A program made the translations under genes and the position numbers. This document shows positions 25,540 through 35,348 of a stretch of 64,000 bases of DNA, in pieces. Position 1 is the stretch's first letter. Each line of letters opens with the position of its first letter. Under the pieces are notes generated by a model. It was not told the origin of the DNA. It made no database searches and worked only from the letters and a program-made list of their open reading frames with translations. This DNA is from an uncultured Tateyamaria sp. (GTDB lineage: Bacteria; Pseudomonadota; Alphaproteobacteria; Rhodobacterales; Rhodobacteraceae), in assembly GCF_947503415.1 (NCBI RefSeq), contig NZ_CANNDS010000001.1, positions 964,501-1,028,500 on the forward strand. The letters run 5' to 3'.

Positions 25540-26355
25540 TTACCCACGCATTCCAAGCACATCGAGCATGTCGTACTGCCCGGGCACCTTGTCCTGCGCC
25601 CACAGAGCGGCGCGCAAAGCCCCCTTTGCAAAGAGAGCCCGGTCCGTCGCCATGTGTTTCAGCACAACCCGTTCACCCGCGCCCGCAAACAGCACCTCAT
25701 GTTCACCCACGATGTCGCCACCGCGAATGACCGAAAACCCGATATCGCCCCGGTTTCGCGCCCCTGTGATCCCGTCACGGGCTGCATCGCGCACCTTGTC
25801 CAGATCCACATTTCGCCCTTCGGCGGCCGCCTCGCCCAGCATCAAGGCCGTACCCGAGGGCGCATCGACCTTGTGATGGTGGTGCGCCTCTATCACCTCG
25901 ATGTCGAAGTCCTCGTCCAAAGCGGCGGCCACCTGCTTGGTCAACTGCACTAACAGGTTCACACCAAGGCTCATGTTGCCCGCCCGCACAATCGGCGAAT
26001 GGCGGGACGCCGGTTCCAACTGCGCGATCTGGTCATCGCTCATGCCGGTGGTGCCAATGATATGCGCAGCGCGGGCCTGCGCTGCAATTTTCGAAAGCGC
26101 AATCGTCGCTTCGGGCGCGGTGAAATCAATCACAGCCTGTGCACGGGCCATCGGCTCTAGCGGATCATCATAAACAGAGACACCCAGCGGCTGACCACCC
26201 ATCGCCTCACCCACATCACGACCGACCCAGTCGTGGCCCGGACGTTCCAGTGCCCCCACAAGGCGCATCCGATCATCTTTCAATACGGATTCAATCAGCA
26301 TCTGACCCATCCGGCCCGAGGCGCCTGCAATCACGATACCCGGCAAATCTGACAT
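25540..26355 (-). CDS. dapB: 4-hydroxy-tetrahydrodipicolinate reductase
   Basis: 271 residues. Rossmann motif [11 protein letters not shown] at the N terminus, IDFTAPEA and IGTTGM in the middle, and [20 protein letters not shown], containing the catalytic His/Lys region of DapB. It reduces 4-hydroxy-tetrahydrodipicolinate with NAD(P)H in the lysine/diaminopimelate pathway, needed for peptidoglycan. I use ATG 26355 with GAGGGAC upstream. Divergent from rbfA. Confidence 0.97.
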   Translation of the reverse strand: MSDLPGIVIAGASGRMGQMLIESVLKDDRMRLVGALERPGHDWVGRDVGEAMGGQPLGVSVYDDPLEPMARAQAVIDFTAPEATIALSKIAAQARAAHIIGTTGMSDDQIAQLEPASRHSPIVRAGNMSLGVNLLVQLTKQVAAALDEDFDIEVIEAHHHHKVDAPSGTALMLGEAAAEGRNVDLDKVRDAARDGITGARNRGDIGFSVIRGGDIVGEHEVLFAGAGERVVLKHMATDRALFAKGALRAALWAQDKVPGQYDMLDVLGMRG

Positions 26356-26442
26356 GTCCCTCACCCTCTCTGGCGGTTTCCCGCTTCCCTAGCCTGCTCC
26401 GCCACGCTTGGCAAAGGTCAGCGCCTGTCTTAGATGGGGCAC

Positions 26443-26838
26443 ATGGCAAAGAACAAGTTTCACGACGGCCCCGGCCCCTCTCAGCGTCAGTTGCGCGTGG
26501 GCGAACTGATCCGCCGCTCCCTGTCCGAGGTGCTGGCGCGGGGCGACGTGCATGACCCCGACCTCAACCGCATGTCGATTACCGTGGGCGAAGTGCGCAC
26601 GTCCCCCGATCTCAAGATCGCGACGGCCTATGTCCTGCCGCTGGGCGGTCAGGGGCAAGAGGACGTGTTGAAACTGCTGGCCCGCAACAAGGGCGAGCTG
26701 CGGCGCGCCGTGTCCAAGAAGCTGGCCCTGAAATTCGCGCCCGACCTGCGGTTCCAGCTGGACGAAACATTTGACCGGATGGACGACACGCGGCGCATGC
26801 TGAACCAGGACGCCGTGCGGCGCGATACCGACGCATGA
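26443..26838 (+). CDS. rbfA: 30S ribosome-binding factor
   Basis: 131 residues. A KH-like RNA-binding protein that matures the 16S rRNA 5' end and binds free 30S subunits. [44 protein letters not shown] and [21 protein letters not shown] are all conserved. ATG 26443 matches the family start better than the in-frame ATG nine bases earlier. Its stop overlaps the next start as ATGA. Confidence 0.95.
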   Translation: MAKNKFHDGPGPSQRQLRVGELIRRSLSEVLARGDVHDPDLNRMSITVGEVRTSPDLKIATAYVLPLGGQGQEDVLKLLARNKGELRRAVSKKLALKFAPDLRFQLDETFDRMDDTRRMLNQDAVRRDTDA

Positions 26839-27569
26839 TGCGATGGGCGGCGCTTGCCATGCTGGCGTGGGCGGTGCCCGCGTGGGCCGTGACTTGCGAA
26901 AACATCCAATACGATGGCAACCGCTATACAATCTGCACTGTCGATCCCGCGCAGGAGGAGTTGCGGCTTTTCCTCTATGACGACAACGACGCGCCTTTGG
27001 GCCAGTTCAGTGCCGTGGATCGGACGCTGGCAGACGAAGGCAAGGCGCTCAGATTCGCGATGAACGCAGGCATGTACCACGACGACCGCGCTCCGGTGGG
27101 CCACTATGTAGAGGACGGGGAGGAGATCATGCGCGTGATCTCAAACCCCGGACCCGGCAATTTCGGCCTGCTGCCCAACGGCATCTTGTGTCTGCGTGCT
27201 GGCCGCGCCGACGTGTTCGAAACACTCGACTACGTGGATCAAGCGCCCGACTGCACCCACGCCACCCAATCGGGGCCCATGCTGGTGATCGACGGCGACC
27301 TGCACCCGCGCTTCCTGACCGACAGCACCTCCCGCTTCATCCGTAACGGTGTGGGCACGACCAAGGACGGATCAAAGGCAATCTTCGCCATCTCGAACAA
27401 CGCCGTCACCTTCCACGAATTCGGCAGCCTTTTCCGCGACCACCTCCAGCTCCCCAATGCGCTGTTTTTCGATGGCAACATCTCGCGGCTCTACGCGCCG
27501 GATGTGAATCGTGACGATTTCGGCTTTGCCCTTGGGCCGATCATCGGCGTGGTCGAGACCGCCGATTGA
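26835..27569 (+). CDS. Secreted phosphodiester glycosidase (NAGPA)-family protein
   Basis: 244 residues with a signal peptide ([18 protein letters not shown]). The domain related to phosphodiester N-acetylglucosaminidase is evident: [70 protein letters not shown] and [15 protein letters not shown]. Bacterial members are thought to cleave sugar-phosphodiester bonds, perhaps in envelope or EPS; the substrate is unknown. Translationally coupled to rbfA and followed by truB, an odd place for a secreted enzyme. Confidence 0.87.
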   Translation: MMRWAALAMLAWAVPAWAVTCENIQYDGNRYTICTVDPAQEELRLFLYDDNDAPLGQFSAVDRTLADEGKALRFAMNAGMYHDDRAPVGHYVEDGEEIMRVISNPGPGNFGLLPNGILCLRAGRADVFETLDYVDQAPDCTHATQSGPMLVIDGDLHPRFLTDSTSRFIRNGVGTTKDGSKAIFAISNNAVTFHEFGSLFRDHLQLPNALFFDGNISRLYAPDVNRDDFGFALGPIIGVVETAD

Positions 27570-27623
27570 CAAGGGGCGCGGGCCTGCGATACGCGGCAGC
27601 CCTTGCACGAAAACGAGGGTGAC

Positions 27624-28529
27624 ATGGGCCGCACACGCAAAGGGCGCGACATTTCCGGATGGTTGGTGGTGGACAAGCCCGCGGGCATGACCTCGACCGC
27701 CGTAGTGAACAAGGTCCGTTGGGCATTGCAGGCCAAAAAGGCGGGGCATGCGGGCACGCTTGATCCCGACGCAACGGGCGTTCTGGCCGTGGCACTGGGC
27801 GAGGCGACCAAAACGGTCCCCTACATCACCGACGCGCTCAAGGCATACCGCTTCACTGTGCGGCTGGGGCAGGCAACAAACACCGACGATGCCGAAGGCG
27901 AGGTGATCGCACAATCCAACACAAGGCCATCCGATACGCAGATCAAGGCCGCTCTCGGCCACTTCGTCGGCGACATCATGCAGGTCCCACCGAAGTTCTC
28001 GGCTGTCAAGATCGAGGGACAACGCGCCTACAAGCTGGCGCGCGATGGCGAGGACGTGGAACTGACAGCGCGCCCCCTCTGGGTCGAGGAACTCGTGCTG
28101 ACCGACCGGCCCGACGCCGACCACGTGGAGCTTGAAATGATCTGCGGCAAAGGCGGCTATGTCCGTTCCATCGCCCGCGATCTGGGCGAGGCGCTGGGAT
28201 GCTACGGCCACGTGCGCGAATTGCGCCGTATCTGGTCAGGCCCGTTCGAAGCCTCGGATGGACTGACGTATGATCAGATCGAAGAGATGGCACAAACCCC
28301 TGCTCTCGACGACCATCTGCGTCCCATCTCCGAGGGCTTGGCAGATCTGCCAGAAGTGCGCGCAACAGCCGAAGGCGCGGCACGGCTACGCAACGGCAAT
28401 CCGGGCATGGTTATGACGGCGGATGTCGACTATGGCGATGAATGCTGGGCGTCCTTCGATGGCAAGCCTGTGGCGGTCGGGCGATACAAGGCGGGCGAAT
28501 TGCACCCGACGCGGGTCTTCAATTTGTAA
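27624..28529 (+). CDS. truB: tRNA pseudouridine-55 synthase
   Basis: 301 residues. Catalytic Asp47 lies in [66 protein letters not shown] and [12 protein letters not shown] are the other conserved blocks. It makes the universal pseudouridine 55 in the T-loop of tRNAs. ATG 27624 (MGRTRKG) is preceded by GAGGGTGAC; the in-frame ATG seven codons earlier is less likely. Part of the rbfA-truB-rpsO-pnp neighbourhood, here with insertions. Confidence 0.97.
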   Translation: MGRTRKGRDISGWLVVDKPAGMTSTAVVNKVRWALQAKKAGHAGTLDPDATGVLAVALGEATKTVPYITDALKAYRFTVRLGQATNTDDAEGEVIAQSNTRPSDTQIKAALGHFVGDIMQVPPKFSAVKIEGQRAYKLARDGEDVELTARPLWVEELVLTDRPDADHVELEMICGKGGYVRSIARDLGEALGCYGHVRELRRIWSGPFEASDGLTYDQIEEMAQTPALDDHLRPISEGLADLPEVRATAEGAARLRNGNPGMVMTADVDYGDECWASFDGKPVAVGRYKAGELHPTRVFNL

Positions 28530-28704
28530 CAAACGGGCGAATTCGACGGGTGAACCAGACGAATCCACGGCAAAAACATAGTTAAAATGTTACAATTACC
28601 GGGTCCGAGGTAAGCACCGCGTGAGGTCCCTACCCGTTAGGAACCAATTGGTCCATATTACTCCCATCAAGACAGAAACAACGTCCATGAATGGGAATTC
28701 AGAT

Positions 28705-29208
28705 ATGACAAACGTCACACTCCGCACCGTAGGCACCGTCCTGACCGCAGGCGCTTTCGCCACCATCGCATTCGACGCCTTCGGCCAAGCCATCAGCCCC
28801 CTCTTCGGCTACGCCAAACTGGCCCCCGTCGGCCTTGCAGGCGCGTCCATCAAAGCGATCTTCGGCGCCAACCCCTCGGGGGCCGCACACCTGCTGCACG
28901 CCCTGACGGGCCTGATCTTCTACGCTGTGGGCTACTTCGCCATTGCACGGCCTATCCAGCTGGCTGTCATGCCGCGCCTGCATTGGTCGATCACAGCCGT
29001 GGTTTACGGCATCGCGCTCTGGGTCTTTGCGCTCTACTTCATGGCGCACCTCGTGACGGGCAACAAACCGTTCCTGGGTTGGACAGGCATCACATGGGTC
29101 GCTCTGTGGGGCCACATCGTCTACGCCGTGGTCGCAGCGGGCATCATGGAAGCCAAAGGCGCCGTGCTGGACCTGCGCCGCGAGCCGATGGCCATCCCCG
29201 CCGAATAA
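28705..29208 (+). CDS. Four-helix membrane protein, unknown function
   Basis: 167 residues with about four hydrophobic segments, the first at GTVLTAGAFATIAFDAFG and the others around HLLHALTGLIFYAVGYFAIA, WSITAVVYGIALWVFALYFMAHL and WVALWGHIVYAVVAAGI. Histidines recur in the helices (HLLHAL, LHW, MAHL, WGHIVYA), which could hint at metal or heme contacts, but no family is recognised. ATG 28705 is chosen (GGGAA upstream); ATG 28687 is an alternative. A perfect ACCAATTGGT palindrome lies 53 bases upstream at 28643-28652. Confidence 0.7.
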   Translation: MTNVTLRTVGTVLTAGAFATIAFDAFGQAISPLFGYAKLAPVGLAGASIKAIFGANPSGAAHLLHALTGLIFYAVGYFAIARPIQLAVMPRLHWSITAVVYGIALWVFALYFMAHLVTGNKPFLGWTGITWVALWGHIVYAVVAAGIMEAKGAVLDLRREPMAIPAE

Positions 29209-29230
29209 CGGCACCTGAATAAACACATTG

Positions 29231-29264
29231 ATGGGGCGGTCTGCGGCTGGCAGAACCGCCCCAT
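29231..29264 (+). other. Long hairpin enclosing the DUF1643 start codon
   Basis: ATGGGGCGGT (29231-29240) pairs perfectly with ACCGCCCCAT (29255-29264); an inner CTGC/GCAG extends the stem to 14 bp with one bulged A and loop GGCTG. The A and T of the downstream ATG (29263) are the last stem bases. No T-run follows, so a simple intrinsic terminator is not obvious. Confidence 0.7.
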
Positions 29265-29793
29265 GATCGTTCGAACACACACCAAGGGCGATGCGCCCTC
29301 AACCGCCATCTATTCCGATTGTGAACGCTACCGTTACAGCCTGACGCGGGTCTGGGACGATAGCGGCAAACGCGTGAATTTCGTGATGCTCAACCCGTCC
29401 ACCGCGACGGAAGTGCAGAACGACCCGACCGTCGAACGCTGCGAACGGCGCGCCCGCACTCTGGGATATGGCAGTTTTGCAGTCACCAACATCTTCGCCT
29501 GGCGCGACACCGATCCCAAATTGATGCGCGCAGCCACCGACCCCGTTGGACCCGCGAACGACGAAGCGATTGTCGAGCGCGCGACATGGGCCAACGATGT
29601 GATTGCGGCTTGGGGCACACACGGAGCGCATCTGGACCGGGGCGTGCATGTGGAGCAGCTCTTGAACGCGGTAGACAGGCCCTTGTTTCATCTTGGCCTG
29701 TCGAAAGCCGGTCACCCCAAGCATCCGCTTTACCTGCCTTACACACAGCAACCCCAGCCATGGGCGGTGACGCCCGCCGTTACCCTACGTTAA
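29263..29793 (+). CDS. DUF1643 domain protein
   Basis: 176 residues. DUF1643 hallmarks are present: ATAIYSDCERYRYSLTRVWDDSGKRVNFVMLNPSTA, NDPTVERCERRARTLGYGSFAVTNIFAWRDTDP, and a C-terminal ...GHPKHPLYLP. Biochemical function is unknown; the PSTA..NDPT region is the most conserved. The ATG at 29263 lies in the closing base pairs of a strong hairpin and has no Shine-Dalgarno, so translation may be leaderless, coupled or structure-controlled. Confidence 0.85.
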   Translation: MIVRTHTKGDAPSTAIYSDCERYRYSLTRVWDDSGKRVNFVMLNPSTATEVQNDPTVERCERRARTLGYGSFAVTNIFAWRDTDPKLMRAATDPVGPANDEAIVERATWANDVIAAWGTHGAHLDRGVHVEQLLNAVDRPLFHLGLSKAGHPKHPLYLPYTQQPQPWAVTPAVTLR

Positions 29794-29797
29794 CCAT
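29780..29797 (+). promoter_or_regulatory. CtrA-like motif upstream of the RTX gene (tentative)
   Basis: TTACCCTACGTTAACCAT resembles a CtrA site (TTAA-N6/7-TTAAC, with the TTAACCAT half exact and the other half TTAC). It overlaps the DUF1643 stop and lies about 85 bases before the RTX start. Weak, sequence-only call. Confidence 0.3.
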
Positions 29798-29880
29798 TTT
29801 CCGGGATTACCTTTGTTTCGAACCACGGGCTCGGGTAAGAGAATCGTGGGTATTTCCGCCCTTTGCTTTGGATTTTGAAC

Positions 29881-30840
29881 ATGTTGTGGCTTGCTGGTTT
29901 GATGGGGCTTATGGCGGTCGGTGCGGTCGGCACCATCGACATGATGTCCACCGAAGAATCTGACGAAGACGAAGGCGTCGAAGTCTCGTCAGAAGAACCA
30001 GAGATCAGCGATGATACGGCCGATGCCGTGCCCTCGATCGAAGATGAGGCGGGCTTGAACGACGGTTCCGACACGTTGACACTCGGATCGGAAGACGACG
30101 ATACGCTGATCGGCAGCGATGGCGATGACACCCTTTATGGCGAAGAAGGTGATGACATCGTGGGCGGCGGCAGCGGCGATGACACGCTGCACGGCGAGGA
30201 CGGCGCCGATTCAATCGACGGCGGCGACGGCGCGGACCACATGTTTGGCGACAATGACAGCGACACGCTGGACGGCGGCGCGGGCAATGACGAGATACAT
30301 GGCGGCATGGGCGACGACAGTGTCGCGGGCGGAACGGGTGATGACGCTGTGCATGGTGGTCTCGATGACGACACGCTGGATGGCGGCCAAGGTCAGGACA
30401 CCCTGTTCGGTGGATGGGGAAATGACGTCATCAACGGTGTAGTGATTGACGCTAGTACCGACACGGTCGACGACACCGATGACAGTGACTACCTGAATGG
30501 CGGCGGCGGAAACGACGTTATCATCGCCGGTGACGATGACGTGGTGACGACCGGCAACGGCGAAGACACCATTGTCATGGGCAGTTGGATTACTGACGGC
30601 ACGGCCGTGACAATCATGGATTTCGACGCGGACGATGACAACTTATTGCTGGTCTATGAAGACGAAGAAGAGGTGCCTGACGTCACTTTGGAAATCGATC
30701 CAGATGATCCGGCGGTCACCAATGTCATTATGGATGGCGTGGCCGTTGCAAATGTGATGAACGGCGCTGACCTGACGATTGAGGATATTGCCCTCATGCC
30801 GCTCAGCCTTGCGCAAAGCACAGGCATGGCACCTGTCTAA
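29881..30840 (+). CDS. Membrane-anchored RTX (hemolysin-type) calcium-binding repeat protein
   Basis: 319 residues. A hydrophobic N terminus (MLWLAGLMGLMAVGAVGTIDMM) is an uncleaved anchor or atypical signal. A very acidic linker (about 25-65) and roughly eleven GGxGxDxxx nonapeptide repeats (about 75-185) follow, binding Ca2+ as a parallel beta-roll. The C-terminal ~130 residues are acidic, with IMDFDADDDNLLLVYEDEEEVPDVTLEIDPDD. RTX proteins are usually exported by type I secretion with a C-terminal signal; no T1SS genes are nearby and the N-terminal anchor is unusual. ATG 29881 is chosen over an in-frame TTG. Function unknown. Confidence 0.85.
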   Translation: MLWLAGLMGLMAVGAVGTIDMMSTEESDEDEGVEVSSEEPEISDDTADAVPSIEDEAGLNDGSDTLTLGSEDDDTLIGSDGDDTLYGEEGDDIVGGGSGDDTLHGEDGADSIDGGDGADHMFGDNDSDTLDGGAGNDEIHGGMGDDSVAGGTGDDAVHGGLDDDTLDGGQGQDTLFGGWGNDVINGVVIDASTDTVDDTDDSDYLNGGGGNDVIIAGDDDVVTTGNGEDTIVMGSWITDGTAVTIMDFDADDDNLLLVYEDEEEVPDVTLEIDPDDPAVTNVIMDGVAVANVMNGADLTIEDIALMPLSLAQSTGMAPV

Positions 30841-30866
30841 AACCCTCAGCCGCCGAACAGGGGCCG

Positions 30867-30895
30867 TTGCCAACGCAGCGAATCTCTCCTATACG
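30867..30895 (+). promoter_or_regulatory. Sigma-70-type promoter of rpsO
   Basis: TTGCCA (30867-30872) and TATACG (30890-30895) are separated by 17 bp, close to consensus. Predicted start near 30902 gives a leader of about 85 nt that includes a CCCGG/CCGGG hairpin (30905 onward) and AAAAGGAG before the ATG. Confidence 0.65.
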
Positions 30896-30986
30896 CGCGC
30901 ATCCCGGTAACACCCGGGTTCTTGGCCCCGTGCTGGACGACATCCCGGCCGGCGGCGTCTCACTCTAACCTGAAAAGGAGATCCCG

Positions 30987-31256
30987 ATGTCGATCACAGC
31001 CGAAGACAAAGCACGCGTGATGAAAGAATATGGCACCAAGGAAGGCGACACCGGTTCGCCCGAAGTCCAGGTTGCCATCCTCAGCTCACGCATCGCCACG
31101 CTGACCGAGCACTTCAAAACGCACAAAAAAGACAACCACGGCCGCCGCGGCCTGCTCAAAATGGTTGCCCAGCGCCGCAAGCTGCTCGACTACCTGAAAG
31201 CCAAGGAAGAAGCGCGGTACACCGATCTGATCAAACGTCTAGGCCTGCGCCGCTAA
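30987..31256 (+). CDS. rpsO: 30S ribosomal protein S15
   Basis: 89 residues, the universal S15 length. [58 protein letters not shown] and the terminal [12 protein letters not shown] are all conserved. It binds 16S rRNA in the platform and nucleates S6/S18 binding. Strong AAAAGGAG ribosome binding site. S15 commonly represses its own translation; the ~85-nt leader could hold that control. Here rpsO has its own promoter and terminator and is separated from pnp by two genes. Confidence 0.99.
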   Translation: MSITAEDKARVMKEYGTKEGDTGSPEVQVAILSSRIATLTEHFKTHKKDNHGRRGLLKMVAQRRKLLDYLKAKEEARYTDLIKRLGLRR

Positions 31257-31280
31257 TCCCGCGCAAAACCGAACGGCCAG

Positions 31281-31310
31281 AAACCGCGCCATTCGGCGCG
31301 GTTTTCATTT
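31281..31310 (+). terminator. Rho-independent terminator of rpsO
   Basis: Perfect 10-bp stem AAACCGCGCC (31281-31290) / GGCGCGGTTT (31295-31304), tetraloop ATTC, then TCATTT. It also abuts the stop of the convergent cyclase gene and may serve both strands. Confidence 0.9.
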
Positions 31311-32351
31311 GAGCGACACGTGTTGTGAACCGTCTGCATCGCGCCGCGCATCCAAGGCCCACAGCCGCAGAGCATCATGTTTGCCATGTGCGGCATAGTC
31401 TGGCAGTCGGCGCAGGCGCGCTTGCCACGTATCCGGCAGATGGCCTTTAAAGGTATCGGATACAACAATATCCGCACCATATGCGCGCGCCGCACTCTCG
31501 ATCCGCGCCGCACTGTTCATCGTGTCGCCCAACAGGGCGATTTCCTTCTTCCAAGCGCCCACTTCACCTGCTGCAACCGGCCCACAATGGAGCGCAACCC
31601 GTATGCGCAACTCTTGTCCGTACCGCGCGCTGTAGGTGGCAGAACTTGCTTTCAGCGTCCCCACCATCTCGGCCGCGCAGACCAAACCGCGCTCGAAATT
31701 TTTCGATTCGACCATGGGCCACGTGGCGATGATTGCGTCCCCGACATAGCGGTGAATTTCACCTCCCGCGTTGGCAATCGGGACATCCAGATCATAGGCC
31801 ACATCACCCAGCAACTCGTGAAACCGCAATTCGCCCAAACGCTCTGCCATCGCGGTCGACCCGGTCAAGTCTGCAAACATGACAATCCGGTTTTCCAACC
31901 TTGGCCGCCTGTAGCGTCCGGTGAACACAGCCAGCGACGCCTCTCGACCCAAAAGCTGGAACAACTCCAGAGCCGTGGAAATCGCGACCGCGATGCTGAT
32001 CGACAGCGAAAAGCTGAACAGAAAATCAGGTTCCTGCCAGAGCGACCTGCCCAGAAATACCAAGGCCGGCAGAACCAGACTGATCACGATGATCAAGGAA
32101 TAGGCTGTCGCCCGCATCACCACGATGATTGCGATGGGCACTTTGCGCAGCCAGCGAATGGATCGATTCGACAGCCAGAACACCTCAAACACCAGGCATC
32201 CGGCTCCGATCATTGCACCAGTCACGCCGCCTACGAACAGTTCCGGGATCGCAATCCCGTCCTGCGTATTCAGCAAGGTTGTCATCGCCCCGATCGCGAA
32301 CGAAAAGGCAATGATCTTTGCGAAGAAGATCAGCGTTTTCGACTGGGTCAC
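31305..32351 (-). CDS. Membrane-bound class III adenylate/guanylate cyclase
   Basis: 348 residues from a GTG start (32351; AGGGTGAGA upstream). The N-terminal ~145 residues hold four hydrophobic helices. The catalytic domain then reads MFADLTGSTAMAERLG (first metal Asp), IHRYVGDAIIATWP (second metal Asp), VALHCGPVAAGEVG and LLGDTMNSAARIESAARA (the Asn and Arg expected for transition-state stabilisation). All catalytic positions appear intact, so a cyclase making cAMP (less likely cGMP) is predicted; the input would come through the membrane domain. It lies opposite in strand between rpsO and pnp. Confidence 0.9.
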   Translation of the reverse strand: MTQSKTLIFFAKIIAFSFAIGAMTTLLNTQDGIAIPELFVGGVTGAMIGAGCLVFEVFWLSNRSIRWLRKVPIAIIVVMRATAYSLIIVISLVLPALVFLGRSLWQEPDFLFSFSLSISIAVAISTALELFQLLGREASLAVFTGRYRRPRLENRIVMFADLTGSTAMAERLGELRFHELLGDVAYDLDVPIANAGGEIHRYVGDAIIATWPMVESKNFERGLVCAAEMVGTLKASSATYSARYGQELRIRVALHCGPVAAGEVGAWKKEIALLGDTMNSAARIESAARAYGADIVVSDTFKGHLPDTWQARLRRLPDYAAHGKHDALRLWALDARRDADGSQHVSLK

Positions 32352-32491
32352 GGCGGTATCTCACCCTCGAAACAGACATCAGGATTGTAATCCGCGCAAC
32401 GAACCCATCGCAATGTGTTCAACACACTCAAGGGACGCTCAGAGGTGCCAGACAACATGGACAGACCTGTCGTACCCCCTACCTCTGTCCT

Positions 32492-33013
32492 ATGCATGAT
32501 CTGCCCCGCATCGCTCTGTCGGTCCGCCAGCCCTCGGCCTGGGCGATCATCACGGGCCACAAACCCATCGAGAACCGCAGCCTCGGCTCAATCCGCGCCG
32601 GGCGTATGGGGCCCGGGCGGATTGCGCTGCATGCCGCGGCGGGCCTCAAGGAAGAAGAATTCCGCTACCTCTACTGGCGCCTCGACAAACACGGCGTGCG
32701 ATGCCCGCATCCGCTGGACCTTCCGCGCGGTGCCATCATCGGTTCCGTCGAGGTCACGGGCATCATCACTGAAAGCGACAGTCCGTGGTTCGGCGGCCAG
32801 GCGGGCTTGACACTGCAAGACCCCGAACCCTGCGATCCCATTCCAGCCCCTGGTGCACTGGGTTACTTCGAATGGGCTCCGGCTGGCACGTTTGCCCCGC
32901 CAAAGCGGTGGATGCAGAAATGGGGCACCGCAGCGCCGGAAAGCCGGACAGACGACCTATTTCCCGACGCGCCGATTGCCTTTGCCAGACCGCCCAAAAG
33001 GCCATGGTCCTGA
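32492..33013 (+). CDS. ASCH/PUA-like domain protein
   Basis: 173 residues. IALSVRQPSAWAIITGHKPIENRS at the N terminus, GRIALHAAAG and PRGAIIGSVEVTGIITES fit the ASCH (PUA-like, RNA- or nucleotide-binding) superfamily. The C-terminal part (GALGYFEWAPAGTFAPPKRWMQKWG) is not assigned. ATG 32492 fits domain start; the frame is open further upstream without coding character. It lies just before pnp, so an RNA-related function is plausible but unproven. Confidence 0.75.
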   Translation: MHDLPRIALSVRQPSAWAIITGHKPIENRSLGSIRAGRMGPGRIALHAAAGLKEEEFRYLYWRLDKHGVRCPHPLDLPRGAIIGSVEVTGIITESDSPWFGGQAGLTLQDPEPCDPIPAPGALGYFEWAPAGTFAPPKRWMQKWGTAAPESRTDDLFPDAPIAFARPPKRPWS

Positions 33014-33197
33014 GCGCCGATAAGCCGCAATGCGCAACGCTTTCATTTCCCGCAATTCTCATGTATGCGCGCACAATCTGAAAGCCAGGCGCCCGGACCT
33101 CAGCGCCCGAAAGTAGATGGTGTCAAAAGAAGATACCGAGGTCAGGGGGAATACGCCCCCTACGCAAATGGCCACCCGGCCAACTTAGGAAACCTAG

Positions 33198-35333
33198 ATG
33201 TTCAACGAAGTGAAAAAATCCATGCAGTGGGGCGAAGAAACGCTCACACTGGAAACCGGCAAGGTTGCCCGTCAGGCTGACGGCTCCGTGATTGCCACGC
33301 TGGGCGAAACCAGCGTCATGGCGAACGTGACGTTCGCGAAAAAGCCAAAACCGGGTCAGGACTTCTTTCCCCTGACCGTCCACTACCAGGAAAAATACTA
33401 CGCCGCGGGCAAGATCCCCGGTGGCTTCTTCAAGCGTGAGGCCCGGCCCACCGAGAAAGAAACCCTGACCGCCCGCCTGATCGACCGTCCGATCCGGCCC
33501 CTGTTCGTCTCCGGCTTCAAGCACGAAGTTCTGGTGATGTGCACCGTGCTCAGCCACGATCTGGTCAACGACCCCGATATCGTCGCGATGATCGCGGCAA
33601 GCGCCGCCCTGACAATCTCGGGCGCGCCGTTCATGGGTCCGATTGCCGGCGCCCGCGTCGGTTTCGAGGATGGCGAATACATCCTGAACCCGACCGTCGA
33701 CGACATGCAGGACCTGCGCCTGAACCCCGACCAGCGCCTCGATCTGGTTGTCGCCGGCACCAAAGACGCCGTGATGATGGTCGAATCCGAAGCCTACGAA
33801 CTGTCCGAAGCTGAAATGCTGGGCGCGGTCAACTTCGCACACGAGCAAATCCAGCCCGTGATCGACCTGATCATTTCGCTGGCAGAAGATTCCGCGAAAG
33901 AGCCGTTCGACTTCCAGGCCCCCGACTACTCGGACCTGTCCGCAGCCGTCAAAGCCGCAGGCGAAGAGCAGATGCGCGCCGCTTTCGCGATCAGCGACAA
34001 GCAGGAACGCACCACGGCGGTCTCCGAAGCACGCGCTGCGATCATCGAAGCGCTGACAGAAGAGCAGCAAGAAGACGCCAACCTCGGCTCCGCGATGAAA
34101 GGTCTTGAGGCCTCCATCCTGCGCGGCGACGTTGTGAAAACCGGTACCCGAATCGACGGTCGCAAAACCGACGAAATTCGCGACATCGTGTGCCAGACAG
34201 GCCTGCTGCCCCGGACCCACGGCTCAGCGCTGTTCACCCGCGGTGAAACGCAAGGTTTGGTGGTCACAACACTGGGCACCGGCGATGATGAACAGTTCAT
34301 CGATGCCCTGCACGGCAACTTCAAATCCAACTTCCTGCTGCACTACAACTTCCCCCCCTACTCGGTGGGTGAAGCGGGACGCGTGGGCCCTCCCGGACGG
34401 CGTGAAATCGGTCACGGCAAACTGGCATGGCGCGCGCTGCAAGCCGTGCTGCCCGCCTCGACTGACTTCCCCTACACCGTGCGTCTGGTTTCGGAAATCA
34501 CCGAATCCAACGGCTCCAGCTCCATGGCTTCCGTCTGCGGCGGCTCGCTGTCGATGATGGACGCGGGTGTTCCGCTGAAGAACGCGGTTGCCGGTGTGGC
34601 CATGGGCCTGATCCTCGAAGAAGACGGCAGCTACGCCATCCTGTCCGACATCTTGGGTGACGAAGACCACCTGGGCGACATGGACTTCAAAGTGGCAGGC
34701 ACCGAAAACGGCATCACCTCGCTGCAGATGGACATCAAGATCGCAGGCATCACGCCCGAGATCATGGAGAAGGCGCTTGCACAGGCCAAAGATGGCCGCA
34801 TGCACATCCTGGGCGAGATGGGCAAATCCATCACCGGCGCACAGGAATTCTCGGTCCACGCGCCGCGCATCGAAACCATGCAGGTGCCCACGGACAAAAT
34901 CCGTGAGGTCATTGGTTCGGGCGGTAAAGTGATCCGCGAAATCGTCGAAGTGTCGGGCGCCAAGGTCGACATCAACGACGATGGCATCATCAAGATCGCA
35001 TCGCCCAATGGCGACTCGATCAAGAAAGCCTACGACATGATCCACTCGATCGTGGCCGAACCCGAAGAAGGTGCGATCTACACCGGCACCGTCGTGAAGA
35101 TCGTCGATTTCGGCGCCTTCGTGAACTTCTTCGGCAAGCGCGACGGCCTTGTGCACGTGTCCCAGATCGAAAACCGCCGCCTCAACCACCCTTCGGACGT
35201 TCTGAAGGAAGGCCAAGAGGTCAAGGTCAAGCTGCTGGGGTTCGATGATCGCGGCAAGGTCCGCCTGTCGATGAAAGTCGTCGATCAGGAAACCGGCGAA
35301 GAAGTGAAAAAAGAAGAAGCGGCCGAGGAGTAA
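33198..35333 (+). CDS. pnp: Polynucleotide phosphorylase
   Basis: 711 residues. Two RNase PH-like domains ([47 protein letters not shown]), then KH ([32 protein letters not shown]) and S1 ([33 protein letters not shown]). It degrades RNA 3' to 5' using phosphate and joins the degradosome. The 184-nt leader contains GGGGG/CCCCC and GGCGCC-type hairpins and an AGGAAACC site, compatible with the leader-based autoregulation known for E. coli pnp; this is inferred. Confidence 0.98.
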   Translation: MFNEVKKSMQWGEETLTLETGKVARQADGSVIATLGETSVMANVTFAKKPKPGQDFFPLTVHYQEKYYAAGKIPGGFFKREARPTEKETLTARLIDRPIRPLFVSGFKHEVLVMCTVLSHDLVNDPDIVAMIAASAALTISGAPFMGPIAGARVGFEDGEYILNPTVDDMQDLRLNPDQRLDLVVAGTKDAVMMVESEAYELSEAEMLGAVNFAHEQIQPVIDLIISLAEDSAKEPFDFQAPDYSDLSAAVKAAGEEQMRAAFAISDKQERTTAVSEARAAIIEALTEEQQEDANLGSAMKGLEASILRGDVVKTGTRIDGRKTDEIRDIVCQTGLLPRTHGSALFTRGETQGLVVTTLGTGDDEQFIDALHGNFKSNFLLHYNFPPYSVGEAGRVGPPGRREIGHGKLAWRALQAVLPASTDFPYTVRLVSEITESNGSSSMASVCGGSLSMMDAGVPLKNAVAGVAMGLILEEDGSYAILSDILGDEDHLGDMDFKVAGTENGITSLQMDIKIAGITPEIMEKALAQAKDGRMHILGEMGKSITGAQEFSVHAPRIETMQVPTDKIREVIGSGGKVIREIVEVSGAKVDINDDGIIKIASPNGDSIKKAYDMIHSIVAEPEEGAIYTGTVVKIVDFGAFVNFFGKRDGLVHVSQIENRRLNHPSDVLKEGQEVKVKLLGFDDRGKVRLSMKVVDQETGEEVKKEEAAEE

Positions 35334-35348
35334 TCCTCTCGCTCACAG

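Noticed and set aside
30078..30420. Repetitive DNA resembling a CRISPR or satellite
   Set aside because: The periodicity is about 27 bp and codes for GGxGxDxxx nonapeptides, so it is an RTX coding repeat.
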